A stretch of DNA of 64,000 nucleotides. It comes from Flavobacterium circumlabens (GTDB lineage Bacteria; Bacteroidota; Bacteroidia; Flavobacteriales; Flavobacteriaceae). Position 1 is the first letter of the stretch. Every line of letters begins with the position of its first letter. The stretch lies in the NCBI RefSeq assembly GCF_004345565.1, contig NZ_SLWA01000011.1, positions 109,111-173,110 of the forward strand, written 5' to 3'. Made by a program: the position numbers and the translations under genes. Below, piece after piece: positions 32,979 to 40,992 of the stretch. Below the pieces are notes generated by a model, which made no database searches, was not told where the DNA came from, and worked only from the letters and a program-made list of their open reading frames with translations.

Positions 32979-35183
32979 TTTTATATCTTTCGTAATTTTT
33001 AATATTTTTTCTGCCAGATTACTCATCCAGATCAATTGTTCAATAACCATTTGCGCTTCCTGCATCTTGGCCTGACGCGTTTCTTTATCCAGTTCGTCAT
33101 CTGTTGCCAGACGTGTGAAATTAATACGTTTCAATTCTTCAAATTGTAAAGTCACATCTTCTTTATCAAAAAAAGTATCGGTGAGAACGGTTTCATTTTT
33201 TAAAATTGAAATCGAATGATCTAAATTCAATAATATGGTTTTTATAATATAATTAAAGGATTCCGACGCTGATGTTGTCTGGTGCGACTGAATATAAGTC
33301 GATAACGAAGCCAGGGCAGAAAGCAGGGAATGATTCAGCACGACCAGTTTATTCACCAGCGGAAGGGTTTTCTGCTTAGATTTCGGTTCCTGCATCATAC
33401 GCTGAAACGAGGTCATCAAATTGCCAATTTCCACAAAAGCATTCTTTCTCGATAATCGGTACGAAGTGGGCGTTTCTCCTTTTTTATTATAAAAATCTGC
33501 AATTTCCCTCAGGTAATTTCTATTGGCACGAATCGAATTTTCAATATGTATCGGAGTATTTATAAACTCCCAGGCAGGCCATAAAAACTGGTTGGCAAGA
33601 AAAGCCAGAATAGCTCCCGTGAGCGAATCCAATATCCTGAACTGAATTACTTCTACAATATCCGGAGTCAGAATACCGTAAATAAAAACGACATACATCG
33701 TTACGAAAGTGGCACTTATTTTATAATTAATCTGTGTAAAAGAAATACCTAGAAGCATGCAGATAATAGAAAAGATGCTCAGGGCAATATGGTTTTGAAC
33801 CAGCGATACAATCCCGAATGCCAGCAGGCCGCCTAATACAGTTCCGAAGATTCTGTTGTAAGAGCGCTCTTTTGTAAGTCCGTATCCCGGACGCATGATG
33901 ACAACGATAGTCAGTAAAATCCAGTACACATTCTGAAAAGGAAGAAATTTTCCAATAAAAAAACCAATCAGAATAGTAATCGTCAACCGAAGCGAATGTC
34001 TGAAAATAGAAGATGAAAAACTCATGTTCTCCGTCAGTGTGCGCAACGGATAATATTGCGGGGTCAAAAACTTTTCGAGCTCTTTATCCTTGTCTTTTAA
34101 TTTATAAGACTGCATGGCAAGCGAAAAAGCCCTTTGGATAATCTTGATTTTCCCAACTTGATTTTTAGCATATTTCAGCATATTGGTCAGCATCAGAACA
34201 CCTTCGCCGGCTTCCTCTTTACCCAGACTTTTTTCATAATCAAAAATCGCAAATTCAAGCGCATCTATTTCATTTTTCAGGTCGTTTTTGTCTACGTAAG
34301 CAGCGATATGATTGACATTTTTAGAAAGTTTTTTTAAAGTCGAAGCCAGTTTATAAGCTACATTCTGATACGTTCGCAACACTTCGGGATGTTTATCAAA
34401 CTTTTCCAATAGTTTGTTATGATCAAACGACGTATATAAGGCCAATTCCTGAATTTCAATCAAAGTAATAAAGACAAGCAGCATTTTTCGATTCTGACTT
34501 GTGGCGGCAGAAGTATTCTGGTTGCCAATTAAAACCTTTCTCAGATCCTCATTGATTAAATTCAATTCAACCTGAAGTGCCAGTTGTTTCTCCGTTATCT
34601 TTTCACGATTGGCTTCAGGGCTCCATAAATCGCCTCTTAATTTTAAATATTTGGCTGTTAACTTTATGCCTTCCGCAATTTGTAATTCCACATATTTATA
34701 AGGCTGTACAAAATGAAATACCAGAGATACAATCAAATATAAAATACCGCCAACAAAAATAAAACCCGAATATTCAACAGCATCCCAGCCTTCGTGCAAA
34801 TGTCCAAAAGATAATGAAATAGAAAGCAAAGCAGAAAACGACACTAAGGTCGCTCGTTGCCCGTAAACAGAAATCATACAGCATAAAAACAGCAGTAAAC
34901 CTAAAAAAGGATAAAATAACAGCGGAAAAGGATAGGCAAGATTGACCAGTAAATTAACTCCCGAAACGATAAGTGAAGCCACAATAAGACCTTTTATCTT
35001 ATGCACCAAAGTGCTCGGAATATCACTCGGATAAGTATAGAAAGCCCCTAAAGCAATCGTAAAACCGATTTCAAAATGTCCCAGAAAGTTTAAAATTACA
35101 ACCGGAACAACGGAGGCAATCGTTACTTTTGAAGCATTTAGAAAAGAGGTACTATTGGTGAATTTCGTGACACGATCAAACAT
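32961..35183 (-). CDS. FUSC family (YccS-like) inner-membrane transporter
   Basis: 740 aa. Two clusters of hydrophobic helices occur: one at about residues 20-150 (VVPVVILNFLGHFEIGFTIA onwards, YccS-like N-terminal domain) and one at about 395-530 (LRLTITILIGFFIGKFLPF, YWILLTIVVIMRPGYGLT). Each is followed by a long soluble helical region. VVIMRPGYGLTKERSYNRIFGT is the FUSC core motif. The family includes aromatic-acid efflux proteins such as AaeB, but the substrate here is unknown. The gene end overlaps the terminator stem, as seen for several genes in this window. It is a single gene. Confidence 0.87.
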   Translation of the reverse strand: MFDRVTKFTNSTSFLNASKVTIASVVPVVILNFLGHFEIGFTIALGAFYTYPSDIPSTLVHKIKGLIVASLIVSGVNLLVNLAYPFPLLFYPFLGLLLFLCCMISVYGQRATLVSFSALLSISLSFGHLHEGWDAVEYSGFIFVGGILYLIVSLVFHFVQPYKYVELQIAEGIKLTAKYLKLRGDLWSPEANREKITEKQLALQVELNLINEDLRKVLIGNQNTSAATSQNRKMLLVFITLIEIQELALYTSFDHNKLLEKFDKHPEVLRTYQNVAYKLASTLKKLSKNVNHIAAYVDKNDLKNEIDALEFAIFDYEKSLGKEEAGEGVLMLTNMLKYAKNQVGKIKIIQRAFSLAMQSYKLKDKDKELEKFLTPQYYPLRTLTENMSFSSSIFRHSLRLTITILIGFFIGKFLPFQNVYWILLTIVVIMRPGYGLTKERSYNRIFGTVLGGLLAFGIVSLVQNHIALSIFSIICMLLGISFTQINYKISATFVTMYVVFIYGILTPDIVEVIQFRILDSLTGAILAFLANQFLWPAWEFINTPIHIENSIRANRNYLREIADFYNKKGETPTSYRLSRKNAFVEIGNLMTSFQRMMQEPKSKQKTLPLVNKLVVLNHSLLSALASLSTYIQSHQTTSASESFNYIIKTILLNLDHSISILKNETVLTDTFFDKEDVTLQFEELKRINFTRLATDDELDKETRQAKMQEAQMVIEQLIWMSNLAEKILKITKDIKATNPD

Positions 35184-35312
35184 ATATTGTGGTTTACAAG
35201 CAAAGGTAAGAATTGTACGAATTATTTTGGCACAATTATAGCTGAGTTTTTAATAAGCATGCAAAATTGATATTAATATGTGGTTTAGAATTATTCATTG
35301 ACTATTTTTTAC

Positions 35313-35320
35313 TATTTTTG
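35313..35320 (+). promoter_or_regulatory. -7 box TATTTTTG of def
   Basis: Matches TAnnTTTG 62 bp upstream of the def ATG. No well-spaced -33 element is seen. Confidence 0.45.
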
Positions 35321-35381
35321 CCAGCTGAATTATGAAAATAAAATTCAGTGTTTTCAGTAGATAATACATAAAAAAATACAA

Positions 35382-35972
35382 ATGATTTTACCAATTGTAG
35401 GATACGGTGATCCTGTTTTAAGAAAAGTAGGTGAGGCAATTACGCCTGAGTATCCAAACTTAAAAGAGATTTTAGCAAACATGTATGAAACCATGTACAA
35501 TGCTTATGGCGTTGGGCTTGCTGCACCACAGGTAGGGATGGCAATTCGTTTGTTCGTAATCGATACAAATCCTTTTAGCGATGATGAAGATTTATCAGCA
35601 GAAGAACAAAATAAATTAAAAGGGTTCAAAAAAACTTTTATCAATGCCAAAATTGTTAAAGAAGAAGGTGAAGAGTGGAGTTTTAACGAAGGCTGTCTGA
35701 GTATTCCTGATGTTCGTGAGGATGTTTACAGAAAACCAACCGTTACAATTGAATATTGCGAAGAAGACTTTATAATGAAAACAGAAGTTTTTGACGGTTT
35801 GATTGCAAGAGTCATTCAGCACGAATACGATCATATCGAAGGCGTTTTATTTACAGATAAAATATCTTCTTTAAAAAAGCGTTTGATTCAGAAGAAATTA
35901 AAAAACATTACAGAAGGCAAGACTTTTCAGGATTACAAAATGAAATTTGCTGCTGCCAAAAAAGGGAGATAA
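35382..35972 (+). CDS. def: peptide deformylase
   Basis: 196 aa metalloenzyme that removes the formyl group from nascent proteins. All three motifs are present: GVGLAAPQVG (residues 43-52), EGCLSIP with the metal ligand Cys105, and QHEYDHIEG with His147, catalytic Glu148 and His151. The length matches type I bacterial enzymes. A long acidic insertion after residue 60 (PFSDDEDLSAEEQNK) is usual in Bacteroidota. The DUF5606 gene follows but has its own -7 box. Confidence 0.96.
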   Translation: MILPIVGYGDPVLRKVGEAITPEYPNLKEILANMYETMYNAYGVGLAAPQVGMAIRLFVIDTNPFSDDEDLSAEEQNKLKGFKKTFINAKIVKEEGEEWSFNEGCLSIPDVREDVYRKPTVTIEYCEEDFIMKTEVFDGLIARVIQHEYDHIEGVLFTDKISSLKKRLIQKKLKNITEGKTFQDYKMKFAAAKKGR

Positions 35973-35973
35973 T

Positions 35974-35981
35974 TATTTTTG
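35974..35981 (+). promoter_or_regulatory. -7 box TATTTTTG of the DUF5606 gene
   Basis: Matches TAnnTTTG, begins just after the def stop codon and lies 57 bp before the ATG at 36039. Confidence 0.45.
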
Positions 35982-36038
35982 ACAAATATTATAGACGATA
36001 AAAAATAAACGAAATTCTTAATACAAATTATAATAAAC

Positions 36039-36539
36039 ATGAATTTAGAAAAAATATTAGCTGTTTCCGGGAAACCAGGTTTATATGCTTTAAAAGTACA
36101 GACTCGTACAGGATTTGTAGCTGAATCATTAACAGATGGAAAAAAAATCACTGTAAGCTTAAAAAGCAATGTAAGTTTATTGTCTGAAATTTCAATTTAT
36201 ACGCAGGATGGCGAAAAACCATTGACTGAAGTAATGCAACTTATTGCTGCTAAAGAAAACAAAGGTCAGGCGATTTCTCACAAAGAAGATAACGCAACTC
36301 TGGCTGCTTATTTTAAAGAAGTTTTACCTGATTATGATGAAGAAAGAGTATATCCGTCTGATATTAAAAAAGTATTAAACTGGTACAATACACTTCAGGC
36401 AAAAGGTTTAGTGACTGATTTGGCTCCGGCTCCTACTGAAACTAAAGAAGAAGCTCCGGTTGCAGAAGAAAAGCCGAAAAAAGCACCGGCAGCTAAAAAA
36501 GCACCAGTGAAAAAAGAGGCTACTAAAAAAGAAGAATAG
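36039..36539 (+). CDS. DUF5606 family protein
   Basis: 166 aa. The N-terminal domain (about residues 1-130) begins MNLEKILAVSGKPGLYALKVQTR, the DUF5606 pattern, and has predicted beta-barrel and helical parts with a conserved YPSDIKKVLNWYNTLQ. The tail (about 135-166) is Lys/Ala/Glu/Pro-rich, like a histone or nucleic-acid-binding extension. In Bacteroidota this gene commonly lies between def and mazG, as it does here. Biochemical role unknown; the tail hints at binding RNA, DNA or the ribosome, which is inference. Confidence 0.85.
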   Translation: MNLEKILAVSGKPGLYALKVQTRTGFVAESLTDGKKITVSLKSNVSLLSEISIYTQDGEKPLTEVMQLIAAKENKGQAISHKEDNATLAAYFKEVLPDYDEERVYPSDIKKVLNWYNTLQAKGLVTDLAPAPTETKEEAPVAEEKPKKAPAAKKAPVKKEATKKEE

Positions 36540-36563
36540 TAAGTTTTACATTCAAAATATAAT

Positions 36564-36598
36564 AATCCTGTTAAGATGTTTTCCTGACAGGATTTTTT
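36564..36598 (+). terminator. terminator after the DUF5606 gene
   Basis: AATCCTGT (36564-36571) pairs with ACAGGATT (36586-36593), followed by six T. Confidence 0.8.
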
Positions 36599-36640
36599 AC
36601 TTTTACAGCATTCGGACATAAACCAAAAAACACTTCAAAA

Positions 36641-37411
36641 ATGAGTAAAGAACTTCAACTTCAGGCTTTCGAAAGGTTATTAATTATCATGGATGAACTT
36701 CGTGAGCAATGTCCGTGGGATAAAAAACAGACTTTACAAACGCTGAGACATTTAACGATTGAAGAAACCTATGAATTAGGAGATGCCATTCTGGACAATG
36801 ATTTGAATGAAGTTAAAAAAGAACTTGGCGATCTATTATTACATATTGTTTTTTATGCTAAAATAGGCAGCGAAACCAACGATTTTGACATCGCTGATGT
36901 CTGTAATGAAATTTGCGAAAAACTAATTCATCGTCATCCGCATATTTACAGCGATACAGTCGTGAAAGATGAAGAAGAAGTAAAGCAAAACTGGGAAAAA
37001 CTGAAACTTAAAGAAGGAAAAAAATCTGTTTTGGAAGGCGTTCCGGGAAGTTTACCGGCTTTGGTAAAAGCAAGCAGAATTCAGGACAAAGTAAAAGGCG
37101 TAGGTTTCGACTGGGAAGAACCACATCAGGTTTGGGATAAGGTGCAGGAAGAATTAGAAGAGTTACAGGAAGAAGTAAAAGCAGGGGATCAGGATAAGAT
37201 TGAAGCTGAATTTGGAGATGTATTATTTTCCATGATTAATTACGCCCGATTTTTAAATGTAAACCCCGAAGATGCTTTAGAACGCACCAATAAAAAGTTT
37301 ATTAAACGTTTTCAATACCTCGAAAGCAAAGCAGGTGAACTCGGAAAACCGCTGATGGATATGACGTTGGCCGAAATGGACGTATTTTGGAACGAAGCGA
37401 AAAAATTATAA
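36641..37411 (+). CDS. mazG: nucleoside triphosphate pyrophosphohydrolase MazG
   Basis: 256 aa with two tandem all-alpha MazG repeats, like E. coli MazG (263 aa). It hydrolyses NTPs or dNTPs to the monophosphate and pyrophosphate. The first repeat shows CPWDKKQTLQTLRHLTIEETYELGDAI and HRHPHIYSDT. The second shows ELEELQEEVKAGDQDKIEAEFGDVLFSMINYAR, the metal-binding E-x-x-E and E-x-x-D pattern. C-terminal DMTLAEMDVFWNEAK is the family end. Its stop abuts the stop of the convergent regulator gene. No MazEF toxin genes lie nearby. Confidence 0.93.
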   Translation: MSKELQLQAFERLLIIMDELREQCPWDKKQTLQTLRHLTIEETYELGDAILDNDLNEVKKELGDLLLHIVFYAKIGSETNDFDIADVCNEICEKLIHRHPHIYSDTVVKDEEEVKQNWEKLKLKEGKKSVLEGVPGSLPALVKASRIQDKVKGVGFDWEEPHQVWDKVQEELEELQEEVKAGDQDKIEAEFGDVLFSMINYARFLNVNPEDALERTNKKFIKRFQYLESKAGELGKPLMDMTLAEMDVFWNEAKKL

Positions 37412-38092
37412 TTATTCCGCTAGTTTCTTTAAGGCTTTTACATTTTTAAGCACAATTTTTTTACCAACCAATTCAATTAATTCAAGCTTATTGAAATCTG
37501 ATAATAACCGGATGCAGCTTTCGGTTGCAGTACCAATCATTCCGGCTAATTCTTCTCGTGTAAGCTGAACTTTTAAGGTTTTATCAGTGTTCTCGCCAAA
37601 AGTAGCATGAAGGTACAATAAGGTTTCGGCCAGCCTTTGTTTTACTGTTTTTTGTGCCAGTGCAATCTTATCGTTTTCAGATTCTTTCAAATCCTCACAG
37701 ACCGTTTGCATCAGGTTCATTGAAAACTGATTATTGTTGTTGAAAAAATGGATGATCTCAGCTTTTGGAATAAAGCAAACTTCCATGTCAGCCACAGCTT
37801 TTGCCGATAAATTAGCCGGTTCATTGCTAATCATGGAACGCTGTCCTAAAAGCTCTCCGGATTTAACGAGTTTTACAATCTGATCTTTTCCGTTAGCACT
37901 TAATTTGGAAAGTTTTCCAATTCCGTCTTTCACACAAAAAACACCATTAGTGATTTCACCTTCCTCAAAAATGGCTTCCCCTTTTTTTATGCTATAAGTT
38001 GTCTTACTGTTAGCCAATTTAATAACCTCTTCTTTATTCAGAGCTTTTAGAGAAGTAAGCTGTCTTACGATGCATTGATCACATTTATTCAT
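37412..38092 (-). CDS. Crp/Fnr-family regulator, likely oxygen or redox sensor of the cbb3 genes
   Basis: 226 aa from the ATG at 38092. A TTG at 38113 lies inside the -7 box, so it is not used. The N-terminus has CDQC (Cys4 and Cys7); further cysteines are at 53 and 106, so an Fe-S cluster as in FNR is possible but the spacing differs. The cyclic-nucleotide-like domain spans about residues 25-135 (EAIFEEGEITNGVFCVKDG, GELLGQRSMISNEP). The C-terminal HTH has LTREELAGMIGTATESCIRLL; the Glu and Arg that contact TGA half-sites in FNR are kept, while the FNR Ser is Ile. It is divergent from ccoI. The palindromes at 38231, 40736 and 48344 are its likely operators. Confidence 0.88.
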   Translation of the reverse strand: MNKCDQCIVRQLTSLKALNKEEVIKLANSKTTYSIKKGEAIFEEGEITNGVFCVKDGIGKLSKLSANGKDQIVKLVKSGELLGQRSMISNEPANLSAKAVADMEVCFIPKAEIIHFFNNNNQFSMNLMQTVCEDLKESENDKIALAQKTVKQRLAETLLYLHATFGENTDKTLKVQLTREELAGMIGTATESCIRLLSDFNKLELIELVGKKIVLKNVKALKKLAE

Positions 38093-38110
38093 GGCAAAAA
38101 GTATTTCCTG

Positions 38111-38118
38111 CAAAATTA
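38111..38118 (-). promoter_or_regulatory. -7 box TAATTTTG of the Crp/Fnr gene
   Basis: On the minus strand the box ends 18 bp before the ATG at 38092, which implies a short leader of about 13 nt. Confidence 0.5.
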
Positions 38119-38230
38119 ACCATTATTCGCGTTAGAAGTCCTAATTATTACAGAAAATGCAGGAAATAATTTATTAACTGTATTTTATCTTTTTTGTTTT
38201 AAGAAATTTAAAATTATAATTTATCGGAGT

Positions 38231-38275
38231 ATGATAAATGTCATATTTAAAATCTTTTACAATTTATAAACTTTG
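38231..38275 (+). promoter_or_regulatory. Crp/Fnr operator and -7 region of ccoI
   Basis: The palindrome ATGATAAATGTCAT (38231-38244) is followed by AAACTTTG (38268-38275), a near-match to the -7 box. The palindrome centre lies 37.5 bp before the last G of the box, so about 42-44 bp before the start point. That is the class II activator position of Crp/Fnr proteins. The ATG follows at 38298. Confidence 0.7.
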
Positions 38276-38297
38276 CATAAGTTAAAAAAAACAAATT

Positions 38298-40694
38298 ATG
38301 AGCGAGCAAAGTTGTTTTCATTGCGGGTTAATTATTGCCAAAAATGAAGAAGTCAATTTTGATGAAAAAAGGTTTTGCTGTAACGGCTGCAGGACCGTTT
38401 ATGAAATTTTCAGCCTTCATGATTTAACTTCCTATTATGATTTTGAAAAATCACCCGGTGCTACTCCACAAGATATTCAGGGTAAATATGACTTTCTGGA
38501 AAATGAAACGATACTATCTAAAGTATTGGAGTTTCAGGAAGGAAATACCGCTATTGTCTCCTTAAATATTCCGCACATACATTGTAGTTCCTGCATTTGG
38601 ATTTTAGAAAATCTTAATAAAATTCAATCCGGAATAAGTATCTCTCAGGTTAATTTTCCGGAGAAGAAAGTCAGAATTACTTTTAATTCGAATCTTGTTT
38701 CGCTTAAAACCATTGTTTATCTGTTAAGCTCCATAGGCTATGAACCTTATATTAGCCTTGAAAACTATGAAACAGGTAAAAATAATGTAGACCGAAGTCT
38801 GACTTACAGATTAGGAGTCGCCTTTTTCTGTTTCGGAAATATCATGTTACTATCATTCCCGGAATATTTTGAAATTAAGGAGTTTTGGCTCGATAATTAT
38901 AAACCATTCTTCAGGGCTTTGATTTTCATGTTGTCGCTGCCTAGTTTTTTATATGCGGCAAGCGGTTATTATGTTTCAGCTTACAAGAGTATAAAAGCCG
39001 GAATGCTCAACATTGATATTCCTATCGCCCTGGGAATTATTGTGATGTTTATCAGAAGTACTTTCGATATTGCAATGAATTATGGCCCTGGCTTTTTTGA
39101 TAGTCTGACAGGTCTGGTTTTCTTTATGCTGCTCGGAAAAATGTTTCAGATTAAAACCTACAGTTTTTTAAGTTTTGAAAGAGATTTTAAATCCTATTTT
39201 CCTATTGCAGTTACCCGCATTAATCCCAACGCATCCGAAGAAAGTGTTCCGGTCTATGATATCATAAAAGGAGATCGGTTAATTATCAGAAATCAGGAAT
39301 TAATTCCGGTTGATGGTATTTTAATGAGCGAAAAAGCCGAAATCGATTACAGTTTTGTGACAGGTGAAGCTGTTCCGATTACCAAAAAATCCGGTGATAA
39401 AGTTTTTGCCGGAGGAAAACAGATTGGAAAAGTAATCGAAATGGAAGTTTTGCATTCCGTTTCACAAAGTTATCTGACACAGTTGTGGAGCAATGAGATT
39501 TTTCAAAAAAATGTACAGCAAAAGCATAAAACGATTACCGATGCTATTAGCCGTTATTTTACTCCTATATTATTATTAATTGCACTTGCTGGTTTTGGAT
39601 ATTGGATTTTTATTGATGCCAATACAGCTTTTAATGTTTTTACTGCCGTACTTATCGTAGCATGCCCTTGTGCATTGGCATTGACAGCACCTTTTACTTT
39701 TGGAAATATCCTCAGGATTTTGGGAAAACAGAAATTATACCTGAAGAATGCTTTGGTTATTGAACAATTAGCAAAAGTAGATACCATAGTTTTTGATAAG
39801 ACCGGAACAATTACAACCAATAAAAAAGCAACTATCAATTATGAAGGAAGTGTAATTTCTGCTGAAAATCATATCCTGATAAAAAATGTACTTCGCGCAT
39901 CAAATCATCCGTTAAGCAGAATGTTATATGATTTTCTGCCTGAAAACAGAAAAATAAAAACAGATGATTTCCAGGAAATAACAGGAAAAGGAATTCAGGC
40001 TACTGTTGATAATAAAGTAATCTGTATTGGCTCTTCAGAATTTGTTGGTGCACCCGTTCCTGAAAGGTCAGAAACAGAAAAAACTTCCCTGCATATTAAA
40101 ATAGATTCTGTTTATTATGGTAGGTTCGTTTTTCAGAATCAGTATCGTGATGGTCTGGAAGAGCTGTTTTTATCTTTAAGTAAAAAGTATCAGATAAAAG
40201 TGCTTTCGGGTGATAACGACGGCGAAAGGGCCAATCTGGAAGCGATACTTCCTCAAAATACAGAATTAATCTTCAATCAAAAACCGGAACAAAAACTGGA
40301 GTTTATCAGAAGCCTGCAGGAAAGAGGTCAGAATGTAATGATGGTGGGAGATGGCCTAAATGATGCAGGAGCTTTGGCCCAAAGTAACGTCGGAATTTCG
40401 ATCTCTGAAAATGTCAATGTTTTCTCACCCGCCTGTGATGCAATTTTAGATGCTGCAGAGTTTTCCCGATTAGACTATTTCTTAAAACTTTCGCATAAAT
40501 CAATCCTTATCATCAAAATGAGTTTTGGCTTATCCTTACTCTACAATATTGTTGGATTATCCTTTGCGGTAACAGGTAATCTTCTTCCTTTGATAGCGGC
40601 TATTATTATGCCGTTAAGTACAATTACAATTGTGAGTTTTGTAACACTTATGTCTAACTATTTCAGCAATAGTAATTTGGATGATTGCAATTAG
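38298..40694 (+). CDS. ccoI: copper-translocating P-type ATPase for cbb3 oxidase assembly
   Basis: 798 aa P1B-type ATPase. An N-terminal cysteine module (CFHCGLIIAK and CCNGCRTVYEIF, residues 6-40) precedes an HMA-like domain with the copper site HCSSC near residue 96. The transmembrane metal site is CPC (VACPCALALTAPF), the phosphorylation motif DKTGTITTNKK, the HP motif NHPLSRML and the hinge GDGLNDAGALAQS. CcoI/FixI pumps copper needed to build CuB in the binuclear centre of cbb3 oxidase. It is the first gene of the ccoI-ccoS-ccoNO-ccoQ-ccoP-ccoG-ccoH run and has its own operator. Confidence 0.93.
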   Translation: MSEQSCFHCGLIIAKNEEVNFDEKRFCCNGCRTVYEIFSLHDLTSYYDFEKSPGATPQDIQGKYDFLENETILSKVLEFQEGNTAIVSLNIPHIHCSSCIWILENLNKIQSGISISQVNFPEKKVRITFNSNLVSLKTIVYLLSSIGYEPYISLENYETGKNNVDRSLTYRLGVAFFCFGNIMLLSFPEYFEIKEFWLDNYKPFFRALIFMLSLPSFLYAASGYYVSAYKSIKAGMLNIDIPIALGIIVMFIRSTFDIAMNYGPGFFDSLTGLVFFMLLGKMFQIKTYSFLSFERDFKSYFPIAVTRINPNASEESVPVYDIIKGDRLIIRNQELIPVDGILMSEKAEIDYSFVTGEAVPITKKSGDKVFAGGKQIGKVIEMEVLHSVSQSYLTQLWSNEIFQKNVQQKHKTITDAISRYFTPILLLIALAGFGYWIFIDANTAFNVFTAVLIVACPCALALTAPFTFGNILRILGKQKLYLKNALVIEQLAKVDTIVFDKTGTITTNKKATINYEGSVISAENHILIKNVLRASNHPLSRMLYDFLPENRKIKTDDFQEITGKGIQATVDNKVICIGSSEFVGAPVPERSETEKTSLHIKIDSVYYGRFVFQNQYRDGLEELFLSLSKKYQIKVLSGDNDGERANLEAILPQNTELIFNQKPEQKLEFIRSLQERGQNVMMVGDGLNDAGALAQSNVGISISENVNVFSPACDAILDAAEFSRLDYFLKLSHKSILIIKMSFGLSLLYNIVGLSFAVTGNLLPLIAAIIMPLSTITIVSFVTLMSNYFSNSNLDDCN

Positions 40695-40735
40695 AAAATA
40701 GATTATTTTTTAAAAATTAACATTTATCTTCTGTC

Positions 40736-40779
40736 ATGATAATTATCATATTTTATCTGCCTGTAACGCAATAATTTTG
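40736..40779 (+). promoter_or_regulatory. Crp/Fnr operator and -7 box of the ccoS-ccoNO operon
   Basis: A perfect 14-bp palindrome ATGATAATTATCAT (40736-40749) lies upstream of TAATTTTG (40772-40779). The palindrome centre is 36.5 bp from the last G of the box, close to position -41.5 from the start. The ATG of ccoS is at 40799. Confidence 0.78.
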
Positions 40780-40798
40780 TTAACATAAATTTTAAGGT

Positions 40799-40990
40799 AT
40801 GAGTGTCATTTATCTATTAATTACAGTAAGTATTTTCGTAGCAATCGGTTTCTTTATTGCTTTTATTATCGCTGTCAAATCGGGACAGTACGATGATGAT
40901 TATACGCCTTCGGTCAGAATGCTTTTTGACGACGAAACAAAAATTACTCCCAAAAAAAATAAATCAACAAACGAAGAAAAACAAATCTAA
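40799..40990 (+). CDS. ccoS: cbb3 oxidase assembly protein CcoS
   Basis: 63 aa. One N-terminal transmembrane helix (IYLLITVSIFVAIGFFIAFII) and a cytoplasmic stretch with SGQYDDDYTPSVRMLFDDE, the CcoS signature. CcoS is required for cofactor insertion into the CcoN subunit. It is the first gene downstream of the operator at 40736 and precedes ccoNO by 2 nt, so it is expressed with the oxidase. Length and motif agree with the family. Confidence 0.92.
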   Translation: MSVIYLLITVSIFVAIGFFIAFIIAVKSGQYDDDYTPSVRMLFDDETKITPKKNKSTNEEKQI

Positions 40991-40992
40991 TT

